A stretch of 64,000 nt of DNA from positions 1 through 64,000 of the forward strand of contig CALRKB020000015.1 in the NCBI GenBank assembly GCA_943367755.1, given 5' to 3'. This DNA is from PCC-6802 sp943367755 (GTDB taxonomy: Bacteria > Cyanobacteriota > Cyanobacteriia > Pseudanabaenales > Pseudanabaenaceae). The translations under genes were made by a program, and so were the position numbers. The stretch's first letter is position 1. Each line of letters opens with the position of its first letter. Positions 17,556 to 22,549 of this stretch are shown one piece after another. The notes below the pieces were generated by a model that ran no database searches, had not been told where the DNA came from, and was given only the letters and a program-made list of their open reading frames with translations.

Positions 17556-18167
17556 ATGTTAACAGCATTCAACTTTTTCTGGGATAACCTTACTGGATTC
17601 ATGGCATGGAATCTATTTTTAGCATTTATTCCATTTGCTCTCAGTATCCCCTTATTCAGCCGTCGGGCAACCCGTAATATTCTTTGGTGGCTAGGGTTAA
17701 TTATATTTACCTTGTTTCTACCAAATGCAGCTTATGTAATTACGGACATCATTCATTTTGTCAGTGATGTCCGTAATCCAGAAATATCGGCAAATGGCAT
17801 CATTTTTGTGATTATCCCTCAATATGTCATTTTTATCCTTGCAGGTTTTCAGTGCCACGTTTTATCGATACTTAGATTAGTGAATTATCTACGAATTAAA
17901 GATAACTTTGCAAGATTAGTTGGAATTGAGTTAGGAATGAATTTGCTATGTGCATATGGAGTCTATCTTGGTAGATTCGATCGCCTGAATAGTTGGTATG
18001 TGATCACCAAGCCAGATCGACTAGTAAATACAGTCGTCGACAGTTTTATGAAAAGCAATTTTTGGTTCGCAATGTTTATTTTCTTTGTCACAATTACATT
18101 GCTATATTACATTTTTAAATGGATGAATTTATCCTTGGGCGCATGGTGGAAAAGAGCACGAGCGTAA
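17556..18167 (+). CDS. DUF1361 integral membrane protein
   Basis: From ATG 17556 the product is 203 residues (MLTAFNFFWDNLTGFMAWNL...) with five to six hydrophobic helices and the DUF1361 signatures LWWLG-like, FLPNAAYVITDIIHF and GVYLGRFDRLNSW. A TTG start 60 bp upstream is possible but would overlap the divergent DUF92 gene. Function unknown. It ends 15 bp before the tRNA array on the other strand. Confidence 0.8.
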   Translation: MLTAFNFFWDNLTGFMAWNLFLAFIPFALSIPLFSRRATRNILWWLGLIIFTLFLPNAAYVITDIIHFVSDVRNPEISANGIIFVIIPQYVIFILAGFQCHVLSILRLVNYLRIKDNFARLVGIELGMNLLCAYGVYLGRFDRLNSWYVITKPDRLVNTVVDSFMKSNFWFAMFIFFVTITLLYYIFKWMNLSLGAWWKRARA

Positions 18168-18182
18168 TAAATTATGGATAAG

Positions 18183-18277
18183 TCCCTCTGGATGGAATTG
18201 AACCACCGCATCCAACAAATCTCCTGACGGAGACGCTTCGCGAACGTAGTGTCAGTGCTAGCTCCACTAGCAGAGGG
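18183..18277 (-). pseudogene. tRNA-like gene disrupted in the anticodon region
   Basis: The last unit of the array has a complete acceptor stem (CCCTCTG/CAGAGGG, A73), a D-arm-like GCTAGTGGAGCTAGC and a T arm (GGTGG TTCAATT CCATC). Between D and T arms lies a 32-nt hairpin-rich insert (18219-18250) where the anticodon loop should be. The anticodon cannot be assigned. CTGAC can pair either with GTCAG inside the insert or with GTTGG after it. Confidence 0.5.
18219..18250. repeat. SDR-like insert 1 (in a tRNA anticodon region)
   Basis: This short sequence contains ATCTCCTGACGGAGACGCTT followed by CGCGAACGTAGT. It has an internal CTCC/GGAG hairpin and a GCTTCGC core shared with two other inserts in this array. 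Size and hairpin resemble the small dispersed repeats known from Nostoc-type cyanobacteria. Confidence 0.55.
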
Positions 18278-18282
18278 ATAAA

Positions 18283-18356
18283 TCCACCAGGGAGGTACTG
18301 CCCCTCCTAACAACACAGTTATCGGCTGTGTGCGTCGCTATTTCCGCCTCTGGTGG
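18283..18356 (-). tRNA. tRNA-like gene, anticodon position GAT (Ile), non-canonical
   Basis: A 74-nt sequence folds as a full cloverleaf: acceptor CCACCAG/CTGGTGG, anticodon arm CACAG-CCGATAA-CTGTG, T arm GGAGG-GGCAGTA-CCTCC, A73. It lacks T8, the D-loop GG pair, T33 (C instead) and the TTC of the T loop. The tertiary D/T-loop contact is therefore unlikely. It may be a specialised or dead tRNA. Confidence 0.5.
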
Positions 18357-18360
18357 GAAA

Positions 18361-18443
18361 GGAGAGTAGAGGAATCGAACCCCTAGAGTTTTGCCCTACC
18401 CTGGTTTTCAAGACCAGTTGCCGGCCATTCAGCGGTACTCTCC
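18361..18443 (-). tRNA. tRNA-Ser(TGA)
   Basis: Acceptor GGAGAGT/ACTCTCC, anticodon arm CTGGT-CTTGAAA-ACCAG giving TGA, a long class II variable arm and a normal TTCGATT T loop. The base following the acceptor is T, not the usual G73 of serine tRNAs. Confidence 0.85.
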
Positions 18444-18449
18444 ATTTGG

Positions 18450-18545
18450 GGTGTCTGACCAGATTTGAACTGGCTAATACTGGATTCACAAACCAGCGCC
18501 GCGACCGCTTTGGCTAGTGCTTCGCACAACTTCGTAAGCAGACAC
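18450..18545 (-). tRNA. tRNA-His(GTG) with a 22-nt insert, probably defective
   Basis: The acceptor GTGTCTG/CAGACAC, anticodon loop TTGTGAA (GTG), T arm GCCAG-TTCAAAT-CTGGT and C73 identify histidine. The D arm (TAGCCAAAGCGGTCGCGGC) does not follow the acceptor directly: 22 nt (18517-18538) intervene. The encoded G-1 of tRNA-His is also missing (T instead). A second, intact His gene lies 79 bp away. Confidence 0.65.
18517..18538. repeat. SDR-like insert 2 (acceptor/D-arm junction of tRNA-His)
   Basis: These 22 nt contain two small hairpins, GTGC-TTC-GCAC and CTT-ACG-AAG (on the other strand). The GCTTCGC core is shared with inserts 1 and 3. The insert lies exactly between positions 7 and 8 of the tRNA. 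Confidence 0.55.
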
Positions 18546-18546
18546 A

Positions 18547-18619
18547 AGGGGATAGTGGGACTTGAACCCACAACCAATCGCTTAAGAGGCGAGTGCTCTG
18601 CCAATTGAGCTATATCCCC
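18547..18619 (-). tRNA. tRNA-Lys(CTT)
   Basis: Acceptor GGGGATA with matching 3' strand, D arm GCTCAATTGGCAGAGC, anticodon loop CTCTTAA giving CTT, and T arm GTGGG-TTCAAGT-CCCAC. One mismatch at the top of the anticodon stem. The base after the acceptor is T rather than A73. Confidence 0.85.
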
Positions 18620-18623
18620 AAAG

Positions 18624-18699
18624 GGTATCTGACGGGACTCGAACCCGCTAATGGCTAGCTTCACAGGCTAGTATCTCGACCGCTTCGATTTCAGACACC
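18624..18699 (-). tRNA. tRNA-His(GTG)
   Basis: Canonical histidine features: encoded G-1 opposite C73, acceptor GTGTCTG/CAGATAC, anticodon arm CTAGC-CTGTGAA-GCTAG and T arm GCGGG-TTCGAGT-CCCGT. This is the intact His copy of the array. Confidence 0.9.
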
Positions 18700-18704
18700 A
18701 TCAG

Positions 18705-18778
18705 TGGATTCTGGTCGGAGTTGAACCGACATCTTTCTACTTGCAAGGTAGACGCTTTCCCAATTAAGCTACAGACCC
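18705..18778 (-). tRNA. tRNA-Ala(TGC) with a bulged acceptor stem
   Basis: Anticodon arm TCTAC-CTTGCAA-GTAGA gives TGC, with T arm GTCGG-TTCAACT-CCGAC. The 3' acceptor strand CAGAATCC is one base longer than the 5' strand GGGTCTG, so a single A must bulge. With the bulge, the G3-U70 alanine identity pair and A73 are restored. Function is uncertain. Confidence 0.75.
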
Positions 18779-19582
18779 ATAACGAGGATGGCAGGATTTG
18801 AACCTGCACGGATCACTTTAGAAGAGTGATGCTCTATCCGTTGAGCTACATCCCCACCAACTTTTGCCAGAATTATTTTGATTTCTTTCTTATTGCACTG
18901 GCGCTTACTAGCAGCGTAAACTGCCCTACCATAAGCCTGAGCAGCAACTTGCGGTGAAACAAACTCTTTAAAAATGACATCTCTAACCTTCTCTAAAGAA
19001 GGCAGTTCTTGAAATGTAATACAATACCATATACCGTCCAACTTGCGGTAGTAGCGATCGCCAATTCTCGCGATATTCTCACTCTGCGAAGTTTGGATCT
19101 GTTTTTTTTGTTTTTGGCGATCGCACTGCCAAACAGAGAATGCCGGTATCGGGATGAATATAAAATTGGCTTCGATCCCACCACTTAGTAAGTTGACAAC
19201 TTCGGTAGCCCCTACAGGTTTTACGATAGGGAATACCATCGACGATTTCGACGTGCCTCTCAACATAGTCCCAAAGATGATCGATCACATGTTGTCCAAG
19301 CATTGTACTTGCATCGAGTCGCTGGCGGATTTCTTGATAGACCCTATCCCAAGGCTGTCCTACTTTTGAGTGGAGCAGTCGGCGTAAAGGCGCAAGATGA
19401 TCGGAAAGATACTTTGAACGATTCCTTACCTTAATCAAGTAAGGCTGGAATAGTCCATCATCACTGGCTTCTTTGGTAAGCTTATAGAGCAATTTCTTGT
19501 TACCCTTAAGGCTGGTGGAACTCAGTCTCATGCCGCTGCGGGGTCGCTCGATCGCGATTTCATTTAGTCTGTGTTCGCTCAT
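18769..19582 (-). pseudogene. Array-embedded conserved protein gene, frameshifted
   Basis: The first frame (19582 to 19079) encodes MSEHRLNEIAIERPRSGMRL... with HVIDHLWDYVERHVEIVDG and FYIHPDTGILCL. A +1 shift near 19102-19109 continues into IGDRYYRKLDGIWYCITFQE and AAQAYGRAVYAASKRQCNKK. Both parts look like one basic, roughly 230-residue protein of a family I recall from cyanobacteria but cannot name. The shift coincides with a run of eight A on the coding strand, so transcriptional slippage is an alternative to decay. The second frame has no stop before tRNA-Arg and reads through it into tRNA-Ala (stop at 18769). Confidence 0.6.
18783..18855 (-). tRNA. tRNA-Arg(TCT)
   Basis: Acceptor GGGGATG/CATCCTC, D arm GCTCAACGGATAGAGC, anticodon arm TCACT-CTTCTAA-AGTGA (TCT), T arm GCAGG-TTCAAAT-CCTGC, G73. 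The downstream frame of the neighbouring protein gene runs into this tRNA on the same strand. Confidence 0.9.
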
Positions 19583-19713
19583 AGTCTTAATTGTTTAGTC
19601 ATAAGGGATTGGAATTTCAGAAGATGGCAGGATAGCTGTAAGAGCGATATACGTAGCATTTGTTTCTCCTTGGAATTAATGTAGTAAATTTGGTGATACG
19701 TCTTGCGCATCGA

Positions 19714-19806
19714 TAGTCCTGGCAGGAGTTGTAGCTTGCTTCTGCGAAGCAGTACCCGCAACCCATTGCTTGTAGGGCAAGCGCTCTCCCATTGAGCTAC
19801 AGGAAT
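19714..19806 (-). tRNA. tRNA-Val(TAC) with a 21-nt T-loop insert, probably defective
   Basis: D arm GCTCAATGGGAGAGC and anticodon loop CCTACAA give TAC, with C33 in place of the universal T33. The T stem GCGGG/CCTGC encloses 28 nt instead of 7: the expected TACAACT plus a 21-nt insert (19734-19754). The acceptor stem has one mismatch. A canonical tRNA-Val(TAC) exists at 41428-41500. Confidence 0.65.
19734..19754. repeat. SDR-like insert 3 (T loop of tRNA-Val)
   Basis: These 21 nt read TACTGCTTCGCAGAAGCAAG-C on the tRNA strand, forming a TGCTTC-GCA-GAAGCA hairpin with the GCTTCGC core also seen in inserts 1 and 2. Confidence 0.55.
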
Positions 19807-19835
19807 ATGTTTGTTGCTTTCCACTAAATGTGGAA

Positions 19836-19907
19836 AGCGAGTGGAGGGACTCGAACCCACGCACAGAGTTTGGCGCACTCTGATGCTAGCCGCTACATCA
19901 CACCCGC
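19836..19907 (-). tRNA. tRNA-Gly(GCC)
   Basis: Acceptor GCGGGTG/CACTCGC, T73 as usual for glycine, anticodon arm AGAGT-GCGCCAA-ACTCT giving GCC but with C33 instead of T33. T loop TTCGAGT is normal; the T stem has one mismatch. Confidence 0.8.
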
Positions 19908-19909
19908 AA

Positions 19910-19980
19910 AGCGAATGACAGGATTTGAACCAGTACGAAGACGTTGGAAGCGTCACATGCTGCCGTTACATCACACTCGC
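19910..19980 (-). tRNA. tRNA-Gly(TCC)
   Basis: Acceptor GCGAGTG/CATTCGC, anticodon loop CTTCCAA giving TCC with normal T33, T loop TTCAAAT, T73. One mismatch in each of the anticodon and T stems. It lies 3 bp from tRNA-Gly(GCC). Confidence 0.85.
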
Positions 19981-19999
19981 ATTGTTTGATTTTCATCAA

Positions 20000-20072
20000 A
20001 GCTGATGACAGGAGTTGAACCCGTAATCCTCTGTTTACAAGACAGATGCTCTTCCAGTTGAGCTACACCAGC
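20000..20072 (-). tRNA. tRNA-Thr(TGT)
   Basis: Acceptor GCTGGTG/CATCAGC, D arm GCTCAACTGGAAGAGC, anticodon arm TCTGT-CTTGTAA-ACAGA giving TGT, T loop TTCAACT. The following base is T rather than A73. Confidence 0.9.
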
Positions 20073-20081
20073 CAATTTGGT

Positions 20082-20154
20082 GGCAGGGGGCAAGATTCGA
20101 ACTTGCTGATGTTGACGTTATGAGCGTCACGAGCCACCATTGCTCCATCCCTGC
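20082..20154 (-). tRNA. tRNA-Met(CAT)-type, copy 1
   Basis: Acceptor GCAGGGA with one mismatch to CCCCTGC, D arm GAGCAATGGTGGCTC, anticodon arm TGACG-CTCATAA-CGTCA giving CAT, T arm GCAAG-TTCGAAT-CTTGC. The three G-C pairs of initiator tRNA are absent, so it is an elongator Met or an Ile(CAT, lysidine) tRNA. Confidence 0.8.
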
Positions 20155-20156
20155 AA

Positions 20157-20230
20157 AGGGTCATACTGGAATTGAACCAGTCTAGTCTCGCTTAAAAGGC
20201 GAATGCATAAATCCGCTCTGCCAATGACCC
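20157..20230 (-). tRNA. tRNA-Lys(TTT)
   Basis: Perfect acceptor GGGTCAT/ATGACCC and T arm ACTGG-TTCAATT-CCAGT; anticodon loop CTTTTAA gives TTT. The D stem is short (GCA/TGC) with GG in the loop. Confidence 0.88.
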
Positions 20231-20242
20231 AATATTTTATAA

Positions 20243-20316
20243 TCCGAGCGGTAGGATTTGAACCCACGACCTTCTGCTCCCAAAGCAGCCGCGCTCCCAA
20301 GCTGCGCCACACCCGG
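20243..20316 (-). tRNA. tRNA-Pro(TGG)
   Basis: Acceptor CCGGGTG/CGCTCGG with the C1-G72 and A73 proline features, D arm GCGCAGCTTGGGAGCGC, anticodon loop TTTGGGA giving TGG, T arm GTGGG-TTCAAAT-CCTAC. Confidence 0.9.
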
Positions 20317-20320
20317 ATAA

Positions 20321-20393
20321 TACTCCTGATTGGATTTGAACCAATATCCTACCGTGTCTAAGACGGTCGCCTCTGCCGTTGGGCTACAGGAGC
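20321..20393 (-). tRNA. Class I tRNA with leucine anticodon TAG
   Basis: Acceptor GCTCCTG/CAGGAGT, anticodon arm ACCGT-CTTAGAC-ACGGT giving TAG, T arm ATTGG-TTCAAAT-CCAAT, A73. Leucine tRNAs of bacteria are class II, but this variable loop is only five nucleotides (AGGAT). It would read CUN codons on a non-leucine backbone, so its charging is uncertain. Confidence 0.75.
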
Positions 20394-20396
20394 AAA

Positions 20397-20491
20397 CTCG
20401 GAAGGAAGGAATTGAACCTCCAAACATCGCGTTCAAAGCGCGGCAGTACGCATCCTGCAAGGAATCGCTTTACCTGTTAGCGTACTTCCGA
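20397..20491 (-). tRNA. tRNA-Gln(TTG) with a 21-22-nt insert, probably defective
   Basis: Acceptor TCGGAAG/CTTCCGA, G73 as for glutamine, anticodon loop CTTTGAA giving TTG, T arm GGAGG-TTCAATT-CCTTC. Between the D arm (CGCTAACAGGTAAAGCG) and the anticodon stem, 22 nt (20444-20465) replace the single base expected. Confidence 0.65.
20444..20465. repeat. SDR-like insert 4 (D/anticodon-arm junction of tRNA-Gln)
   Basis: On the tRNA strand it begins ATTCCTTGCAGGATGCG, with an ATTCCT-TGC-AGGAT hairpin. It lacks the GCTTCGC core of the other inserts, so it may be a separate family. Its GCGTAC can also pair with GTACGC at the start of the D arm. Confidence 0.5.
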
Positions 20492-20495
20492 TTAA

Positions 20496-20567
20496 ATGCC
20501 GAGGCAGGGATTGAACCTGCAACCTCTTCGTTCAGAGCGAAGCGACTTGCCATTCGTCCACTCGGCA
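20496..20567 (-). tRNA. tRNA-Gln(CTG)
   Basis: Perfect acceptor TGCCGAG/CTCGGCA, anticodon arm CTTCG-CTCTGAA-CGAAG giving CTG, T arm GCAGG-TTCAATC-CCTGC. This is an intact glutamine tRNA beside the insert-bearing Gln(TTG). Confidence 0.9.
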
Positions 20568-20571
20568 CCAA

Positions 20572-20643
20572 CTGCCTCGGTAGGACTTGAACCTACACCT
20601 TATCGCTTAACAGGCGATCGCTCTGCCATTGAGCTACAAGGCA
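20572..20643 (-). tRNA. tRNA-Asn(GTT)
   Basis: Acceptor TGCCTTG/CGAGGCA, D arm GCTCAATGGCAGAGC, anticodon arm ATCGC-CTGTTAA-GCGAT giving GTT, T arm GTAGG-TTCAAGT-CCTAC, G73 as expected. Confidence 0.92.
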
Positions 20644-20648
20644 ATAAG

Positions 20649-20722
20649 CCCCCCAGGTCAGCATCGAACTGACGACCTCCTGTTCTTCAAACAGGCGCTA
20701 CTACCAACTGAGCTACCAGGGG
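20649..20722 (-). tRNA. tRNA-Phe(GAA)
   Basis: Acceptor CCCCTGG/CTGGGGG, anticodon arm CCTGT-TTGAAGA-ACAGG giving GAA, T arm GTCAG-TTCGATG-CTGAC. The following base is G rather than the usual A73. Confidence 0.88.
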
Positions 20723-20792
20723 ATACGACTTTAGTCCATTTTGCATCTGCTACGTTCAAGACTATGCTTAGGAACCAAATAGCAAAATGGTA

Positions 20793-20879
20793 CGGAGAGA
20801 GAGGGATTTGAACCCTCGACGGTTGTTAATCCGTTCCTTCTTAGCAGGAAGGTGCTTTAACCCACTCAGCCACCTCTCC
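20793..20879 (-). tRNA. tRNA-Ser(GCT)
   Basis: Class II tRNA: acceptor GGAGAGG/TCTCTCC, anticodon arm CCTTC-CTGCTAA-GAAGG giving GCT, long variable arm, T arm GAGGG-TTCAAAT-CCCTC, G73 as normal for serine. Confidence 0.92.
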
Positions 20880-20893
20880 AGATTTTGGTTCAG

Positions 20894-20972
20894 AGGGTTG
20901 GGTAGGAATTGAACCTACAGTGCTAACGCTCCGGTTTTACAGACCATTACTCGCGCCAATGAGAGCCAACCC
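20894..20972 (-). tRNA. tRNA-Tyr(GTA)
   Basis: Acceptor GGGTTGG/CCAACCC, anticodon loop CTGTAAA giving GTA, long class II variable arm as in bacterial tyrosine tRNAs, T arm GTAGG-TTCAATT-CCTAC. Position 8 is C rather than T. Confidence 0.88.
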
Positions 20973-21043
20973 AAACCGATCTAGCAGTCCTAGATCGTTC
21001 GTGATTTTTTGGGATTTGTTTCACAAACCAAATAGGATAGCTA

Positions 21044-21117
21044 TAGTGCTGACGGGATTTGAACCCGCAATCAATACTTTGAAAGAGTATCCGCCTCAAC
21101 CATTAGCGTACAGCACT
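21044..21117 (-). tRNA. tRNA-Glu(TTC)
   Basis: Perfect acceptor AGTGCTG/CAGCACT, anticodon arm ATACT-CTTTCAA-AGTAT giving TTC, T arm GCGGG-TTCAAAT-CCCGT, A73. The 71-bp spacer to tRNA-Tyr is the longest in this half of the array and holds a CTAGATCG-like inverted repeat. Confidence 0.9.
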
Positions 21118-21142
21118 ATATAAAACGTGAGAAAGAGAAAGG

Positions 21143-21214
21143 CGCGGGAACTAGGACTTGAACCTAGAACATCGGTTTTGGAGACCGAGGTGTTGCCAAT
21201 TACACCATCCCCAC
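21143..21214 (-). tRNA. tRNA-Trp(CCA)
   Basis: Acceptor GTGGGGA/TTCCCGC, D arm GTGTAATTGGCAACAC, anticodon loop CTCCAAA giving CCA, T arm CTAGG-TTCAAGT-CCTAG, G73 as normal for tryptophan. Confidence 0.92.
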
Positions 21215-21224
21215 ATGTTTTTGG

Positions 21225-21296
21225 TAGCAGTGGCGGGACTTGAACCCGCATAGACCAAGTTATGAGCTTGGGACTTTACCGTTAAGTTACACTGCG
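21225..21296 (-). tRNA. tRNA-Met(CAT)-type, copy 2
   Basis: Anticodon arm CCAAG-CTCATAA-CTTGG gives CAT, T arm GCGGG-TTCAAGT-CCCGC, A73 followed by encoded CCA. The first acceptor pair is a C-T mismatch, recalling the unpaired 1-72 of initiator tRNA, but the GGG/CCC anticodon stem of initiators is absent. Confidence 0.8.
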
Positions 21297-21331
21297 TCAT
21301 ACAACTTGGTGAAACGCGATCGCATCACCAA

Positions 21332-21405
21332 AGGCTGAGGTGAGATTTGAACTCACGCATAGAAGCTTTGCAGGCATCTCCCTTAAACCACTTGGGTACT
21401 CAGCC
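21332..21405 (-). tRNA. tRNA-Cys(GCA)
   Basis: Acceptor GGCTGAG/CTCAGCC with T73 as required for cysteine, anticodon loop CTGCAAA giving GCA, T arm GTGAG-TTCAAAT-CTCAC. One mismatch in the anticodon stem. Confidence 0.9.
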
Positions 21406-21411
21406 ATTTGG

Positions 21412-21485
21412 GAGCCTTGACGGGAGTTGCACCCGATCCTCTCTGACTGAGAATCAGAACGACTTCTCTACTCATCCACAAGGCT
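21412..21485 (-). tRNA. tRNA-Glu(CTC)-like, non-canonical
   Basis: Acceptor AGCCTTG/CAAGGCT and anticodon arm TCTGA-TTCTCAG-TCAGA giving CTC. The T loop is TGCAACT instead of TTC-type, the T stem has a mismatch and the D loop lacks GG, so the tertiary fold is doubtful. Confidence 0.65.
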
Positions 21486-21491
21486 GCAAAG

Positions 21492-21565
21492 CGAGGGTAA
21501 GGAGATTTGAACTCCCGATCTTTGGCTCGACAGGCCACTGCTTTAAACCGCTAAGCTATACCCCC
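21492..21565 (-). tRNA. tRNA-Asp(GTC)
   Basis: Acceptor GGGGGTA/TACCCTC, anticodon loop CTGTCGA giving GTC, T arm GGGAG-TTCAAAT-CTCCT, G73 as normal for aspartate. This is the promoter-proximal member of the minus-strand array. Confidence 0.9.
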
Positions 21566-22079
21566 ATCAGTTAACTTCTTGCGTAGCGCTAAAGAGGTAA
21601 TGTTTTTTGGGTGAGGATTTGGCGTGCTACGCACGCCAAATCCTCACTTCTTTTCGACTACCAATTCTTGCGATCGCACAGGTGTTTGATTTAGATAAAT
21701 ATTTTTGACTTAATCAAAGTTATTCCCTGCAAGAAGTTAAATTTCTCTTTCTCAACTTGATGGCAAACTATTTAATTTTCTTGGTTCGGTTGGAATCCTT
21801 TCGTCATCCATGTAATATGTTGTAATACGAATACTACAGGTTTGTCAATAGGTTTTGGGAAATATTTTCTCCGAAAGTTAGGAAGCATTGCTGAACAGTA
21901 TGTTTGACAAGAGCTTCTGGAGTTATCACCTATAGCTTATCTGTCTCTAAGAGAGGAGAACATAATCTCTTGGGAATTGCACTTGTGACATCTAAATCTT
22001 ATAGACATGAGATTTAAGCGGGCAAGGTGCCCGCACGGCAAATACTGCAAACCTGAGATTCTAGTTTAGTTGCCCACAA
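21566..22079. other. Intergenic region upstream of the tRNA array
   Basis: About 510 bp with no coding frame. It should contain the array promoter on the minus strand. The clearest structure is a long hairpin at 21611-21647. AT-rich sequence follows to 22015, then a GCGGGCAAGGTGCCCGC palindrome near 22018-22034 of a type common as a dispersed repeat in cyanobacteria. Confidence 0.5.
21611..21647. repeat. 17-bp-stem hairpin next to the tRNA array
   Basis: GTGAGGATTTGGCGTGC (21611-21627) is perfectly complementary to GCACGCCAAATCCTCAC (21631-21647) with a 3-nt TAC loop. A run of T precedes it and TTCTTTT follows on the plus strand. On the array strand it is followed by CCCAAAAAA rather than a U tract, so it is not a standard terminator of leftward transcription. 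More likely an SDR/hairpin repeat or a processing/boundary structure. Confidence 0.6.
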
Positions 22080-22466
22080 TTAGAGCGAGTAGGAAACCTG
22101 TTCTTGGGTAAGTTGCCATACTCTATGCAGATAGAACTCAACGCGATCGCTAAAAGCAGAGACGAAGATTCCTTCTTCCGCATTGGGAGTTGCAGCTATC
22201 CACACACCCTTAAAGCTAACTTCCACATAATCAGCTTCAACGACACCTAAAGAGATGGTTTTACGACAATCTTTTCTAATCGCATCTTTTAATAACGATA
22301 GATCGGGTGTGTTTATTGGCAATAGAAACGAAGCACAGCCAGGTTCAATGTGAATTGTGCTAGCACTTCTCATTGCCAAAATAACTCGATTGGAAACAAA
22401 TGCTTCCACGGAGCTAACAAACTGCTCCATATGTAAACCAGATTCGATGTAGGTGAGTTTTAACAT
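22080..22466 (-). CDS. Conserved cyanobacterial protein (possibly alr0857-like)
   Basis: A 128-residue soluble protein, MLKLTYIESGLHMEQFVSSV... with IHIEPGCASFLLPIN and a C-terminal FVSAFSDRVEFYLHRVWQL. It looks like a cyanobacterial family I recall as alr0857-like, without known function; the family call is tentative. It lies downstream of the HNH gene on the same strand, with a palindromic repeat between them. Confidence 0.6.
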   Translation of the reverse strand: MLKLTYIESGLHMEQFVSSVEAFVSNRVILAMRSASTIHIEPGCASFLLPINTPDLSLLKDAIRKDCRKTISLGVVEADYVEVSFKGVWIAATPNAEEGIFVSAFSDRVEFYLHRVWQLTQEQVSYSL

Positions 22467-22511
22467 AACTCTCTTTTTCGCTGCTTTTTATTTAGTTTGG
22501 AGTTGTTGGGA

Positions 22512-22536
22512 GTAGGGTGGGAATTGCCCACCCTAC
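22512..22536. repeat. GTAGGGTGGG palindrome
   Basis: GTAGGGTGGG (22512-22521) and CCCACCCTAC (22527-22536) form a perfect 10-bp stem with a 5-nt AATTG loop. It is of a kind widely dispersed in cyanobacterial genomes. It sits just after the stop of the HNH gene and may end or attenuate its transcript; there is no U tract. Confidence 0.6.
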
Positions 22537-22549
22537 AAGCTCTCGAGCG

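Noticed and set aside
18705..18778. Eight-base anticodon loop (frameshift suppressor) in tRNA-Ala
   Set aside because: On rereading the strand, the loop is seven bases (CTTGCAA); the irregularity is in the acceptor stem.
21225..21296. Initiator tRNA identity for the CAT tRNA with a mismatched first pair
   Set aside because: The three consecutive G-C pairs of the initiator anticodon stem are missing; kept as Met(CAT)-type.
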